From: Rugamonas violacea
GTDB taxonomy: Bacteria > Pseudomonadota > Gammaproteobacteria > Burkholderiales > Burkholderiaceae_D
Assembly: GCF_016461825.1 (NCBI RefSeq)
Contig: NZ_JAEMNU010000037.1
Span: forward strand, 287,324 to 351,323
DNA length: 64,000 nt
Reading direction: 5' to 3'
Positions 39,651 to 48,600 of the stretch are shown here, piece after piece. The notes below the pieces were generated by a model. The model was not told where the DNA came from and did not search any database. It saw only the letters and a program-made list of their open reading frames with translations. How positions within the stretch are numbered: the first letter of the stretch is position 1; every line of letters begins with the position of its first letter. Both the position numbers and the translations under genes were made by a program.

Positions 39651-42050
39651 ATGACCAATTTCATCGTTAAAAAAGTAGCCGTCCTGGGCGCCGGCGTGAT
39701 GGGCGCGCAGATCGCCGCCCATTGCATCAACGCCAAAGTGCCTGTGGTCCTGTTCGATCTGCCGGCCAAGGAAGGTCCGAAGAACGGCATCGTGCTGCGC
39801 GCCATCGAGAACCTGAAAAAGCTCTCGCCCGCACCGCTGGGCAACAAGGACCACGCCGCGCTGATCGAGGTGGCCAACTACGAAGACAATCTGGACCTGC
39901 TGGCCGGTTGCGACCTGATCATCGAAGCCATCGCCGAGCGCATGGACTGGAAGCACGACCTGTACAAGAAGGTCGCGCCGCACATCGCGCCGAACGCCAT
40001 CTTCGCCTCGAACACCTCGGGCCTGTCGATCACCACGCTGTCCGAAGGTTTCGACGCCGACCTGAAATCGCGCTACTGCGGCGTGCACTTCTTCAACCCG
40101 CCGCGCTATATGCACCTGGTCGAGATCATCCCGACCGCCGCCACCAAACCGGAAATCGCCGACCAGCTGGAAGGTTTCCTGACCACCACCCTGGGCAAGG
40201 GCGTCGTGCGCGCCAAGGACACCCCCAACTTCATCGCCAACCGGGTTGGCGTGTTCGGCATCCTGGCCATCGTCCACGAAGCCGAGAAGTTCGGCCTGAG
40301 CTGCGACGTGGTCGACGATCTGACCGGCGCCAAGCTGGGCCGCGCCAAGTCGGGCACCTTCCGCACCGCCGACGTGGTCGGCCTGGACACCATGGGCCAT
40401 GTGATCAAGACCATGCAGGACTACCTGCCGAACGACCCGTTCGCGGCCGTCTACAAGACCCCGGCCGTGCTGGCCAAGCTGGTCGAAAAAGGCGCGCTGG
40501 GCCAGAAGAGCGGCGCCGGTTTCTACAAAAAAGTCGGCAAGGAAATCCAACGCCTGGACTTCGCCACCGGTGAGTACGTCGCCGGCGGCGGCAAGGCCGC
40601 CGACATCGTCGCCCGCATCCTGAAAGAAAAAGATCCGGTCAAGAAAATGAAGGCCCTGCGCGAATCGACCAATCCACAGGCGCAGTTCCTGTGGGCGATC
40701 TTCCGCGACGCCTTCCACTACATCGCCGTGCACCTCGACACCGTGGCCGACAACGCCCGCGAGATCGACTTCGCCATGCGTTGGGGCTTCGGCTGGAACG
40801 TCGGCCCGTTCGAAACGTGGCAGGCCGCCGGCTGGTCGCAAGTGGCCACCTGGGTCAAGGAAGACATCGACGCCGGCCACGCGCTGTGCAACGCGCCGTT
40901 GCCAAGCTGGGTCTTCGAAGGTCCGGTCGCTGAAAAAGGCGGCGTGCACACCCCGGAGGGTTCGTACTCGGCCATCAGCAAATCGTTCGTGCCGCGCTCG
41001 ACCTTGGCCGTCTACGAGCGTCAACAGTTCCGCGCGCCGGTGTTCGGCGCCGGCGTGGCCGACGGCAAGACCGCCGGCACCACCGTCTTCGAGGACGACT
41101 CGGTGCGCCTGTGGCACTCCGGCGACGAGGTGCTGGTGATCTCGCTGAAAACCAAGATGCACGTCATCGGCGACGGCGTCATCAAGGGCCTGAAAATGGC
41201 GCTGGAAGAAGCCGCCAAGAACTTCAAGGGCCTGGTGATCTGGAGCGCCGACGCGGCCGAAGGCGGCGCCTTCTCGGCCGGCGCCGACCTGCAATCGGCA
41301 CTGCCCGCGTTCATGCAGGGCGGCGCCAAGGCGGTCGACCCGATCATCCGCGAACTGCAAGACACCTTCATGGCGATGAAATATTCGAACGTGCCGGTGG
41401 TGGCCGCCGTTGCCGGCCTGGCCCTGGGCGGCGGTTGCGAAATGGCGCTGCACGCCTCCAAGCGTGTCGCCTCGATCGAATCCTACATCGGCCTGGTCGA
41501 AGTCGGCGTCGGTTTGATCCCCGCCGGCGGCGGCCTGAAAGAGGCGGCTGTGCGCGCCTTCAAGGAAGCCAAGGGCACCGACATCCTGCAATTCCTGAAA
41601 ACCGGCTTCACCAACGCGGCCACCGCCAACGTGTCGAAATCGGCGCTGGAAGCCCAGGCCATGGGTTACCTGAAGGAAGACGACGTCATCGTCTTCAACG
41701 CCTACGAGCTGCTGCACGTCGCCAAGGTCGAAGCGCGCGCCATGTTCGACAAGGGCTACCGCGCGCCGCTGAAGGCGCCGGTGCAGGTCACCGGCCGCTA
41801 CGGCTACGGCACCATCAAGGCCCAGCTGGTCAACATGCGCGACGGCGGCTTCATCTCGGCGCACGACTTCAAGCTGGGCGAGATGATCGCCGAGATCGTC
41901 TCCGGTGGCGACATCGACCAGGGCAGCTTCGTCTCCGAGCAGTGGTTCCTCGACATGGAACGCAAGGCCTTCCTGGAGTTGCTGAACCATCCTAAGTCGC
42001 AAGAGCGGATCATGGGCATGATGCAAACCGGCAAGCCGGTGCGCAACTAA
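39651..42050 (+). CDS. 3-hydroxyacyl-CoA dehydrogenase/enoyl-CoA hydratase, FadN type
   Basis: 799 aa bifunctional enzyme with the dehydrogenase first (VAVLGAGVMGAQIAAHCIN, NAD site at about 8-26; FFNPPRYMHLVEII) and the crotonase domain last (about 520-700; FSAGADLQ, AGLALGGGCEMALHA). This is the reverse of E. coli FadB and matches Bacillus FadN. It performs hydration and 3-hydroxyacyl-CoA oxidation with the flanking dehydrogenase and thiolase. AGAGGAAA precedes the ATG. Confidence 0.92.
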   Translation: MTNFIVKKVAVLGAGVMGAQIAAHCINAKVPVVLFDLPAKEGPKNGIVLRAIENLKKLSPAPLGNKDHAALIEVANYEDNLDLLAGCDLIIEAIAERMDWKHDLYKKVAPHIAPNAIFASNTSGLSITTLSEGFDADLKSRYCGVHFFNPPRYMHLVEIIPTAATKPEIADQLEGFLTTTLGKGVVRAKDTPNFIANRVGVFGILAIVHEAEKFGLSCDVVDDLTGAKLGRAKSGTFRTADVVGLDTMGHVIKTMQDYLPNDPFAAVYKTPAVLAKLVEKGALGQKSGAGFYKKVGKEIQRLDFATGEYVAGGGKAADIVARILKEKDPVKKMKALRESTNPQAQFLWAIFRDAFHYIAVHLDTVADNAREIDFAMRWGFGWNVGPFETWQAAGWSQVATWVKEDIDAGHALCNAPLPSWVFEGPVAEKGGVHTPEGSYSAISKSFVPRSTLAVYERQQFRAPVFGAGVADGKTAGTTVFEDDSVRLWHSGDEVLVISLKTKMHVIGDGVIKGLKMALEEAAKNFKGLVIWSADAAEGGAFSAGADLQSALPAFMQGGAKAVDPIIRELQDTFMAMKYSNVPVVAAVAGLALGGGCEMALHASKRVASIESYIGLVEVGVGLIPAGGGLKEAAVRAFKEAKGTDILQFLKTGFTNAATANVSKSALEAQAMGYLKEDDVIVFNAYELLHVAKVEARAMFDKGYRAPLKAPVQVTGRYGYGTIKAQLVNMRDGGFISAHDFKLGEMIAEIVSGGDIDQGSFVSEQWFLDMERKAFLELLNHPKSQERIMGMMQTGKPVRN

Positions 42051-42061
42051 TCGTCCAGGTC

Positions 42062-42562
42062 ATGTCGATCCTGTCCCTGGTATTCAAAGTACTTTTGCGC
42101 GTGAGGCCAAGCATGGTGTATGAACGTATCAAGCAACAAATGATGGACACTCTGCCCTTCGTGCGCCTGCTGGGGATCAAGATCGACGAGATCGGCGCCG
42201 GCACCTCCAAGGTGTCGATGCCGGCGGACCCCAAGCTGAATAACCACCTGGGCACGCAGCACGCCGGGGCCCTGTTCACCTTGGCCGAAACGGCCTCGGG
42301 CGCGGCCATGGCGGGCGGTTTCGCCGAGCTGATCCTGGGCTTGCGCCCGGTCGCCAAGGAATCGCGCATCCAGTACCAGAGGGTGGCCAAGGGCGCCACC
42401 CGCGCCGAAGGGCGCGTGCCGGGCGACCTGGCCGCGCTGAAGGCCGAGCTGAAGGAGCAGGGCAAGGTGGCCTTCCCGGTCGAGGTCGACATCTTCGACG
42501 CCGCCGGCACCTTGGCCGCCCAGGTGCAGGTGGACTGGTACTTGTCCGAGAAGCGCGCCTGA
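42062..42562 (+). CDS. PaaI-like hotdog-fold thioesterase
   Basis: 166 aa hotdog-fold protein. NHLGTQHAGALFTLAETASG (about 60-79) carries the His/Glu region of DUF4442/PaaI thioesterases. Probably releases CoA from dead-end acyl-CoAs of the pathway. It starts 11 bases after the FadN-type gene; an ATG at 42113 would remove a 17-residue hydrophobic N-terminus and is an alternative start. Confidence 0.8.
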   Translation: MSILSLVFKVLLRVRPSMVYERIKQQMMDTLPFVRLLGIKIDEIGAGTSKVSMPADPKLNNHLGTQHAGALFTLAETASGAAMAGGFAELILGLRPVAKESRIQYQRVAKGATRAEGRVPGDLAALKAELKEQGKVAFPVEVDIFDAAGTLAAQVQVDWYLSEKRA

Positions 42563-42608
42563 TTCGCCGGCGCGCTGCGCAAGGCGCATTCCCAAGGTTA
42601 CGCAGCAA

Positions 42609-42634
42609 TTCGACAGAACTTCGACAGAACTTCG
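42609..42634. repeat. Short 11-base tandem repeat before the thiolase gene
   Basis: TTCGACAGAAC occurs twice in tandem (42609-42619, 42620-42630), with TTCG beginning a third copy. It lies in the 96-base gap upstream of the thiolase, whose ATG has only a weak ribosome site (GAAAGAA). Confidence 0.6.
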
Positions 42635-42658
42635 ATCAAAAATTTTTGAAAGAATAAA

Positions 42659-43855
42659 ATGAGCAAACAACTTCAAGACGCATACATCGTCTCCGCCACC
42701 CGCACCCCGATCGGCAAGGCGCCGCGCGGCATGTTCAAGACCACCCGCCCGGACGACCTGCTGGTGCGCGTGCTGCAATCGGCCATGGCGCAGGCGCCCG
42801 GCCTGGACCCTTCGCTGATCACCGACGCCATCATCGGCTGCTCGTTCCCGGAAGCGGAGCAGGGCTTCAACATCGCCCGTCAAGCGGTGCTGCTGGCCGG
42901 CCTGCCGAAGACCATCGGCGGCGTCACCGTCAACCGTTATTGCGCCTCGGGCATCACCGCCATCGCCATGGCCGCCGACCGCATCCGCGTCGGCGAGGCC
43001 GATGCGATGATCGCCGGCGGCGTCGAGTCGATGTCGATGGTGCCGATGATGGGCCACCACCCATCGATGAACCTGAACATGTTCACCGACGAAAACGTCG
43101 GCATGGCCTACGGCATGGGTCTGACCGCCGAGAAGGTCGCGCAACAATGGAAAGTCTCGCGCGAACAGCAGGACGCCTTCGCCGTCGAATCGCACCGCCG
43201 CGCCATCGCCGCGCAGCAGGCCGGCTTCTTCAAGGCCGAGACCACCCCGGTCGAGATCATCACCCGCACGCCGAACCTGGCCACCGGCCAGATCGACATC
43301 AAGACCCGCACCGTCGACACCGACGAAGGCGCGCGCGCCGATTCGACCATCGAATCGCTGGGCAAGCTCAAGCCGGTGTTCGCCGCCAAGGGCTCGGTCA
43401 CCGCCGCCAACAGCTCGCAGATGTCGGACGGCGCCGGCGCGCTGCTGATCGTCTCGGAGAAATTCCTGCGCGAACACAACCTGACCCCGCTGGCCAAGTT
43501 CTCCTCGTTCGCCGTCAAGGGCGTGCCACCGGAAATCATGGGCATCGGTCCGAAATTCGCCATCCCGGAAGCCTGCAAGCAAGCCGGCATCACCCAGGAC
43601 CAGCTGGACTGGATCGAGCTGAACGAAGCCTTCGCCGCGCAGGCGCTGGCCGTGATCGGCGATCTGGGCCTGGACCCGGCCAAGGTCAACCCGATGGGCG
43701 GCGCGATCGCCCTGGGCCACCCGCTGGGCGCGACCGGCGCGATCCGTGCCGCCACCGTGATCCACGCCCTGCATCGCAACAACCTGAAGTACGGCATGGT
43801 CACCATGTGCGTCGGCGCCGGCATGGGCGCGGCGGGGATCTTCGAGCGCGTATAA
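42659..43855 (+). CDS. Acetyl-CoA acyltransferase (thiolase)
   Basis: Cleaves 3-ketoacyl-CoA with CoA, the last step of beta-oxidation. 398 aa. Nucleophile Cys95 in VNRYCASGITA, the GHPLGATGA histidine motif near 352, and the second catalytic Cys in TMCVGAGMGAAG near 383. It belongs to the FadA/FadI type rather than the biosynthetic PhaA type by its long NEAFAAQALAV context, but this split is tentative. Followed by a terminator. Confidence 0.93.
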   Translation: MSKQLQDAYIVSATRTPIGKAPRGMFKTTRPDDLLVRVLQSAMAQAPGLDPSLITDAIIGCSFPEAEQGFNIARQAVLLAGLPKTIGGVTVNRYCASGITAIAMAADRIRVGEADAMIAGGVESMSMVPMMGHHPSMNLNMFTDENVGMAYGMGLTAEKVAQQWKVSREQQDAFAVESHRRAIAAQQAGFFKAETTPVEIITRTPNLATGQIDIKTRTVDTDEGARADSTIESLGKLKPVFAAKGSVTAANSSQMSDGAGALLIVSEKFLREHNLTPLAKFSSFAVKGVPPEIMGIGPKFAIPEACKQAGITQDQLDWIELNEAFAAQALAVIGDLGLDPAKVNPMGGAIALGHPLGATGAIRAATVIHALHRNNLKYGMVTMCVGAGMGAAGIFERV

Positions 43856-43879
43856 ATCGGCTATAGTGTAGAAAAACAC

Positions 43880-43920
43880 AAGGGCGCTGCGGAAATTTCC
43901 CGGCGCCCTTTCCTTATTTT
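43880..43920 (+). terminator. Terminator after the thiolase gene
   Basis: AAGGGCGC (43880-43887) pairs with GCGCCCTT (43903-43910). The 15-base loop holds the palindrome GGAAATTTCC. A T-rich tract follows to 43920. Confidence 0.75.
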
Positions 43921-43960
43921 GGCGCTCGGCCCGGCACGGCGCAGCGCATATGGAGACAAG

Positions 43961-44740
43961 ATGGACATTTTGAGCAGCAAGGCCGACGGCATCCTGACGA
44001 TCGAATTCAACCGTCCGGACCGCAAGAACGCGATCACCTCGGCGATGTACCAGAGCATGGCCGAGGCCATCCACGACGGCGAGCAGGACAGCGCCGTGCG
44101 CGCCATCCTGATCATCGGCAAGCCGGAGATCTTCACCGCCGGCAACGACCTGGACGATTTCATGAAGAGCTCGCGGCCGGAAGACGGCGTCGCCATCGAG
44201 GAGCGTCCGGTGTACCGCTTCATGCTGGCGCTGAGCGGCGCCAAGAAACCGGTGGTGGCGGCGGTGGCCGGCGCGGCGGTGGGCATCGGCACCACCTTGC
44301 TGATGCACTGCGACCTGGTCTACGCGGCCGACAGCGCCAAGTTCTCGATGCCCTTCGTGCAGCTGGGTTTGTGCCCCGAGTTCGCGTCGAGCCTGCTGCT
44401 GGCGCAGATCGCCGGCTACCCGCGCGCGGCCGAGAAGCTGATGCTGGGCGAGCCCTTCCTGGCGCAGGAGGCGCTGGACATGGGGCTGGTGGCCAAGGTG
44501 CTGCCGATCGACGAGCTGCTGCCCTTCGCGCTGCGCCAGGCCGCCAAGCTGGTGGCCCTGCCGGCCAGCTCGGTGCGCGCCACCAAGCAGTTGATGAAGG
44601 CCAGCCGCAACGGCGCCATCAGCCAGCAGATGGTCGACGAGAACAAGTTCTTCGGCGCCATGCTGGCCGCACCCGAAGCCAAGGAAGCCTTCACCGCCTT
44701 CTTCGAGAAGCGCAAGCCGGATTTTTCCAAGTTCGCTTGA
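43961..44740 (+). CDS. Enoyl-CoA hydratase/isomerase family protein
   Basis: 259 aa crotonase: LTIEFNRPDRKNAIT, FTAGNDLDDF and AVAGAAVGIGTTLLMHCDLV provide the CoA-binding and oxyanion-hole regions. The usual second Glu of hydratases is replaced in FVQLGLCPEFASSLL, so isomerase activity is as likely as hydratase. It lies downstream of the thiolase terminator with its own GGAGA ribosome site. Confidence 0.87.
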   Translation: MDILSSKADGILTIEFNRPDRKNAITSAMYQSMAEAIHDGEQDSAVRAILIIGKPEIFTAGNDLDDFMKSSRPEDGVAIEERPVYRFMLALSGAKKPVVAAVAGAAVGIGTTLLMHCDLVYAADSAKFSMPFVQLGLCPEFASSLLLAQIAGYPRAAEKLMLGEPFLAQEALDMGLVAKVLPIDELLPFALRQAAKLVALPASSVRATKQLMKASRNGAISQQMVDENKFFGAMLAAPEAKEAFTAFFEKRKPDFSKFA

Positions 44741-44995
44741 GGGGTGGTGGTTGTAGGCCAACCCTGGATGGGTTCTGCGCCGAATTGGTGGTTCGGTCAA
44801 GGTGGCGCGGCAGCGCGCAACCTTGACGCGGAACTTATTTCGGCGAACGCAGCACAGGATCAGGTAATGAACGAGAATGGGCGTGTCGGGACGGCCTGAC
44901 TCGCCCTGCGACAGTTCTTCCTTGGAAAAATTTGTCTCCTGCGATCCACAGCGCCGGGCATCCGCCGCATCGTCTCCCATTTGGAAGGAAATAGT
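44741..44995. other. 255-base gap with a large hairpin
   Basis: The clearest structure is a stem TCAAGGT (44797-44803) with ACCTTGA (44820-44826) around a GC-rich centre, followed by a weak A/T patch. It may end the enoyl-CoA hydratase transcript. No coding signal or recognised RNA gene is seen. This is also where base composition shifts toward the accessory zone. Confidence 0.35.
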
Positions 44996-46135
44996 ATGAG
45001 ATTGTTCACATTCATCGAGAAGCATCTCAAAGAAATTTTGACGGAATGGGACTCCTTTGCGCAGAGTCTGGTGCTGGCAGGTGATGATATGACGGCGTTG
45101 GCGTTGCGAGATCACGCCGAAGGAATACTGCTGGAGATCGCCGCCGATATCAAAACGACCCAGAGTGCGCGGCAACAAGTTCAAAAATCCCAGGGCGACG
45201 CGCCCGGCGAAAATCGCCACGGCAGCTCGGCACACATTCATGGCGCATTGCGGCAAGCCAGCAATTTTTCCTTGCTTCAATTGAGTGCCGAATTCCGAGC
45301 GCTCCGGGCGACGGTGTTGCGACTCTGGTTGCCGTCGCTGGCGCAAGTGGGCGAGGACGTGATCAATGACATGGTCAGGTTCAACGAAGCAATCGATCAG
45401 GCGCTGGCGGTGTCAATCGGCACATTCTCAACAGAAATGAATGAAACGCGAGAGCTGTTTCTGGCGATCCTGGGCCATGATCTCAGGGCGCCCTTATCCA
45501 CCATTTCGATGACGGGGCAAATCCTGACGCGAATGGCGGACGCCGGCGAGCGGGTGGTAGAAAGCGGCAAGCGGATCGACCGGAGCGCCCGCTTGATGGC
45601 GCGAATGGTTGAAGATCTGATCGAATATTCCCGCACCCAACTGGGTAAAAGCATACCGGTGACCTTGGCGCCAAGCGACGTCGGCGAAGCCTGTCGGGCG
45701 GCCATTGAGGATGCCCAGGCCACCTGTCCCGCGACTCGATTCGAGTTTTCCGCCGAGGCGGGCTTGGACGGTGATTTCGACCGTGTCAGACTGCATCAAT
45801 TGTTCGCCAATTTGTTCATCAACGCCGCGCAGTACGGTGTGGAGGACCGCCCCGTCATCATCCGGGCCCATGGAGATGCCGATTTCGTTACTGTTCAGGT
45901 AACAAACTTTGGCCCGCCCATTCCGAAGGCCTCGCTCGAATCGATGTTCAGGCCATTGGTCCAGCTTCCCGCGACGCTAGAGGATGCTCGTCCCAGCACA
46001 AGCCTGGGCTTGGGCCTGTACATCGCACGTGCCATTGTCGTCGCCCACGGTGGAGAAATCGGAGTGGACTCGAGCGAAGTCGATGGCACCGTCTTTACCG
46101 TCAAACTTCCCCGCGCCAACAGCTTGCAGGGATAA
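44996..46135 (+). CDS. Orphan soluble sensor histidine kinase with RsbRD-like N-terminus
   Basis: 379 aa, no membrane segment. Residues about 5-130 resemble the RsbRD N-terminal domain (FIEKHLKEILTEWDSFA). The H-box has His161 in FLAILGHDLRAPLSTISM. The ATPase domain has LHQLFANLFINAAQYG (N-box) and GLGLYIARAIVVAHGG (G-box). No response regulator is adjacent. The G/C bias at third positions is weak compared with flanking genes, suggesting acquisition. The ribosome site GGAAGGA fits the ATG at 44996. Confidence 0.85.
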   Translation: MRLFTFIEKHLKEILTEWDSFAQSLVLAGDDMTALALRDHAEGILLEIAADIKTTQSARQQVQKSQGDAPGENRHGSSAHIHGALRQASNFSLLQLSAEFRALRATVLRLWLPSLAQVGEDVINDMVRFNEAIDQALAVSIGTFSTEMNETRELFLAILGHDLRAPLSTISMTGQILTRMADAGERVVESGKRIDRSARLMARMVEDLIEYSRTQLGKSIPVTLAPSDVGEACRAAIEDAQATCPATRFEFSAEAGLDGDFDRVRLHQLFANLFINAAQYGVEDRPVIIRAHGDADFVTVQVTNFGPPIPKASLESMFRPLVQLPATLEDARPSTSLGLGLYIARAIVVAHGGEIGVDSSEVDGTVFTVKLPRANSLQG

Positions 46136-46189
46136 AACGCCGAGCCAACGCGGTATTGATCGCATGCCTGGTTGTGGCACGGTCACTGG

Positions 46190-46560
46190 TGCTATCAGGT
46201 AGCGCGGTGTCACGTCCAGCGCTTGCGCCAGCGAGATGATGTGCTCGTGGCTGATCCGGCCCGGCTCCGACTCGCCGCCGATGCTGAAGGCGAAATGGGC
46301 GCCCAGGCCAGAATAGACGCGGGTGCACATCAGATCGTAGAACGGCGCCAGGCGCAATCCCGCCGAGGTCGCAATCATCGACAAGTTCTGACGACGTCGC
46401 GCGGCAAGTGGCGGCGGCCATTCCGGCGGCTGCGGCGGAAGTACTGCCGAGCTTGGCGCCGAGTGAGCGGGTGCTGGCCGAGTGCTTGGTGCATCGGATC
46501 ACGTCGATTTCAAGCAAGATAAGCAAGCGTCTGGCCGACGGCGAGCCAGAGCCGGCGTAG
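46190..46560. pseudogene. Rearranged remnant of a HipA-family gene
   Basis: Two pieces of a HipA C-terminal domain face opposite ways. On the minus strand 46387-46190 reads NLSMIATSAGLRLAPFYDLM, then FAFSIGG and ALDVTPRYL. On the plus strand 46387-46560 reads DDVARQVAAAIPAAAAEV through SERVLAECLVHRITS to a TAG. In intact relatives the second piece follows the first on the same strand, so the internal segment has been inverted. The N-terminal two thirds are missing. Confidence 0.6.
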
Positions 46561-46626
46561 AATTACCTCTCCGCGCCGGCCATCGGCGGCGCATGGCATC
46601 GACCACAATACGAACAGGGAGTTCCC

Positions 46627-48600
46627 ATGCCGGAATCGGCCGCAGCCGGCGGCGCCCAGGCGGCGCTGCGCACGATGGACAAGGTGATCGTCGCCATCCA
46701 CGGCGTCGGCAGCCAGCAGCGCAGCGAGACGATACGCCGCGTCACCACCCAGTTCAGCGCCTACTCCAAGCCGCGCGTGGCGTTGATGCCGCTGGGCTTC
46801 TTCTACGTCGACAAGGTCGGCCAGGTCAAGGTCAGCCAGCTCGACGTGCCGGCCGACGACGCGCTCGACAAGATCGGCTTCGCCGAGGTGTTCTGGGCCG
46901 ACATTCCGAAAAAGGTCGACAAGGACAGCGACACCCTGGAGGAGATCAAGGCTTGGGGCCGCACCGTGGTCAGCCGCGCCGAGGCGGCCTACGGCAAGGT
47001 CAACGCCGGCACGCCCCGGCTCGACCAGGCCGACTTCCAGCTCGGCGCGGCGGTGATCGAGGAGATCATCGAGACCGTGGCGGTGCTGGAGAACCTGCTG
47101 TTCATCGCCGACAAGATGGGCCTGTTCAAGTTCGACCTGGCGCCGGTGCTGCGCGAGTATGTCGGCGACGTGCAGGTGGTGGCCGAGTTCCGTTTCTTCC
47201 GCGAGCGCATCGTTTATCGCTTCCACAAGGCCATGCACGACGTCATCAAGGCCTGCCATGGCGCGCCCGAGGTCTACGTGGTGGCGCACAGCGAGGGCAC
47301 GGTGGTGGCCTTCCTGGCGATGCTGGAGGCGCTGTCCAGGCCGCCGGGGACCCATGTGGTCGATCCGGACGACCCGACCAACGAGGACAAGGTGGTCTCG
47401 ACCGACTGGATCGACGCGGTGCGCGGCTTCATGACCATCGGTTCGCCGATCGACAAGCACCTGGTGCTGTGGCCGCAGATGTGGAGCCAGCTGAATCCGT
47501 CCATGCGCCAGTTGCAGCACAAGATCAAGTGGCGCAACTACTACGACCACGGCGACCCGATCGGCTTCAAGCTCGACACCGCCAAGACCTATCTCGACAG
47601 GACCGGCTGCCAAGCCTTCGATTTCCACTCCGACCCCGAGCGCGACGATTTCGGTTTCAGCCGCTACTGGCTGCCCGGCAAGGCGCACAACGATTACTGG
47701 ACCGACAACGCGGTGTTCGACCACTTCATCCGCAGCGTGGTGCGCGGCGAGGAGGTGAGCAAGAAGCCGCAGGGCAGCAAGCTGGTGGGCGCGGTCAGCA
47801 CGTCGTTGCCGTATCTGCTCAGCGCGGCGCTGCACCTGGCGGCGGTGTTCCTGCTGTTCAAGGCGCTGCTGATCTACCTGGAGGGCGCGCCTCCCGCCGC
47901 CCCCGCCGCCCCCGCCGCCGCCGCCGTCGAGTTGATACTTTTGCTCACTCGCACGGTGTTCTGTCTGGGCGGCCTGCTGCTGGGCGTGACCGTGGTCGCG
48001 CGCGTGCCCCGGCTGGTCAACCGCTGGTGGAAATGGCTGTGGCTGCCCGTGCTGTTCGGCGTGGCGATGGCGGGCGTGTACTGGCTGTGCCTGCCCGATC
48101 CTGTCGCCCGGGCGCTGTCCACCATTTTTCAATTGCTGCTAAAACTGCTGCTGCCGGCCGCCGCCTACGCCTCGCTGCCACCGCCGGGTGACACGGTGGT
48201 GTTCGGCAAAGGTATCCTGCTCGGCGTCGCCGCCGTGTTGGGTTGCTCCGGATGGGTACTCAAGCGCAACCGCCGGCGCGGCCGGCGCACGCTGATCGCG
48301 GCGGGGGCGACGGCGGTGCTGCTGCTGGTGGTGCTGCAGATCGTCGCGACGGACAGCCAAGATCCGCAGCCGGTGTGGCCGCTGGTGCTGGCCGGCGCCG
48401 CCTTCCTCTACCTGTGGTGGCTGGGCATCCTGGTGTTCGACCTGGCCTTCATCTGGCACCGCTACATCCGCCACTCGGTCGCGGCGGAAACCTTGCACCA
48501 CTGGTATCAACGGATGGAGGCGATGCCGAAAACCTTATGGCAGATTTTGCAACCGGCCGGCAAAGGCGCCGCCACGTCTACCGCGGCGGACGGGGATTGA
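46627..48600 (+). CDS. Membrane-anchored alpha/beta-hydrolase-like protein of unknown function
   Basis: 657 aa. The N-terminal half looks like an alpha/beta hydrolase: VIVAIHGVGSQQ (about 20-31) is the oxyanion-hole strand, and VVAHSEGTVVAF around Ser222 the nucleophile elbow (AHSEG in place of GxSxG). From about residue 388 to the end there are six or seven hydrophobic segments with a Pro/Ala loop at about 420-432. A late Asp and His cannot be fixed by eye. The ATG follows an AGGGAG site. It overlaps the convergent yjjJ-like gene by 23 bases. It could be a lipase, esterase or effector; I do not recognise the family. Confidence 0.75.
   Translation: MPESAAAGGAQAALRTMDKVIVAIHGVGSQQRSETIRRVTTQFSAYSKPRVALMPLGFFYVDKVGQVKVSQLDVPADDALDKIGFAEVFWADIPKKVDKDSDTLEEIKAWGRTVVSRAEAAYGKVNAGTPRLDQADFQLGAAVIEEIIETVAVLENLLFIADKMGLFKFDLAPVLREYVGDVQVVAEFRFFRERIVYRFHKAMHDVIKACHGAPEVYVVAHSEGTVVAFLAMLEALSRPPGTHVVDPDDPTNEDKVVSTDWIDAVRGFMTIGSPIDKHLVLWPQMWSQLNPSMRQLQHKIKWRNYYDHGDPIGFKLDTAKTYLDRTGCQAFDFHSDPERDDFGFSRYWLPGKAHNDYWTDNAVFDHFIRSVVRGEEVSKKPQGSKLVGAVSTSLPYLLSAALHLAAVFLLFKALLIYLEGAPPAAPAAPAAAAVELILLLTRTVFCLGGLLLGVTVVARVPRLVNRWWKWLWLPVLFGVAMAGVYWLCLPDPVARALSTIFQLLLKLLLPAAAYASLPPPGDTVVFGKGILLGVAAVLGCSGWVLKRNRRRGRRTLIAAGATAVLLLVVLQIVATDSQDPQPVWPLVLAGAAFLYLWWLGILVFDLAFIWHRYIRHSVAAETLHHWYQRMEAMPKTLWQILQPAGKGAATSTAADGD

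Noticed and set aside
42047..45346. A 1099-codon minus-strand frame under the thiolase and hydratase genes
   Set aside because: Its translation is repetitive Arg/His/Val/Gln-rich and antisense to well-supported genes. No start signal or domain.
46101..46526. A minus-strand frame of 141 codons overlapping the hipA remnant
   Set aside because: It is out of frame with the HipA-like translation and has no family resemblance; the remnant is better described by the two pieces listed.
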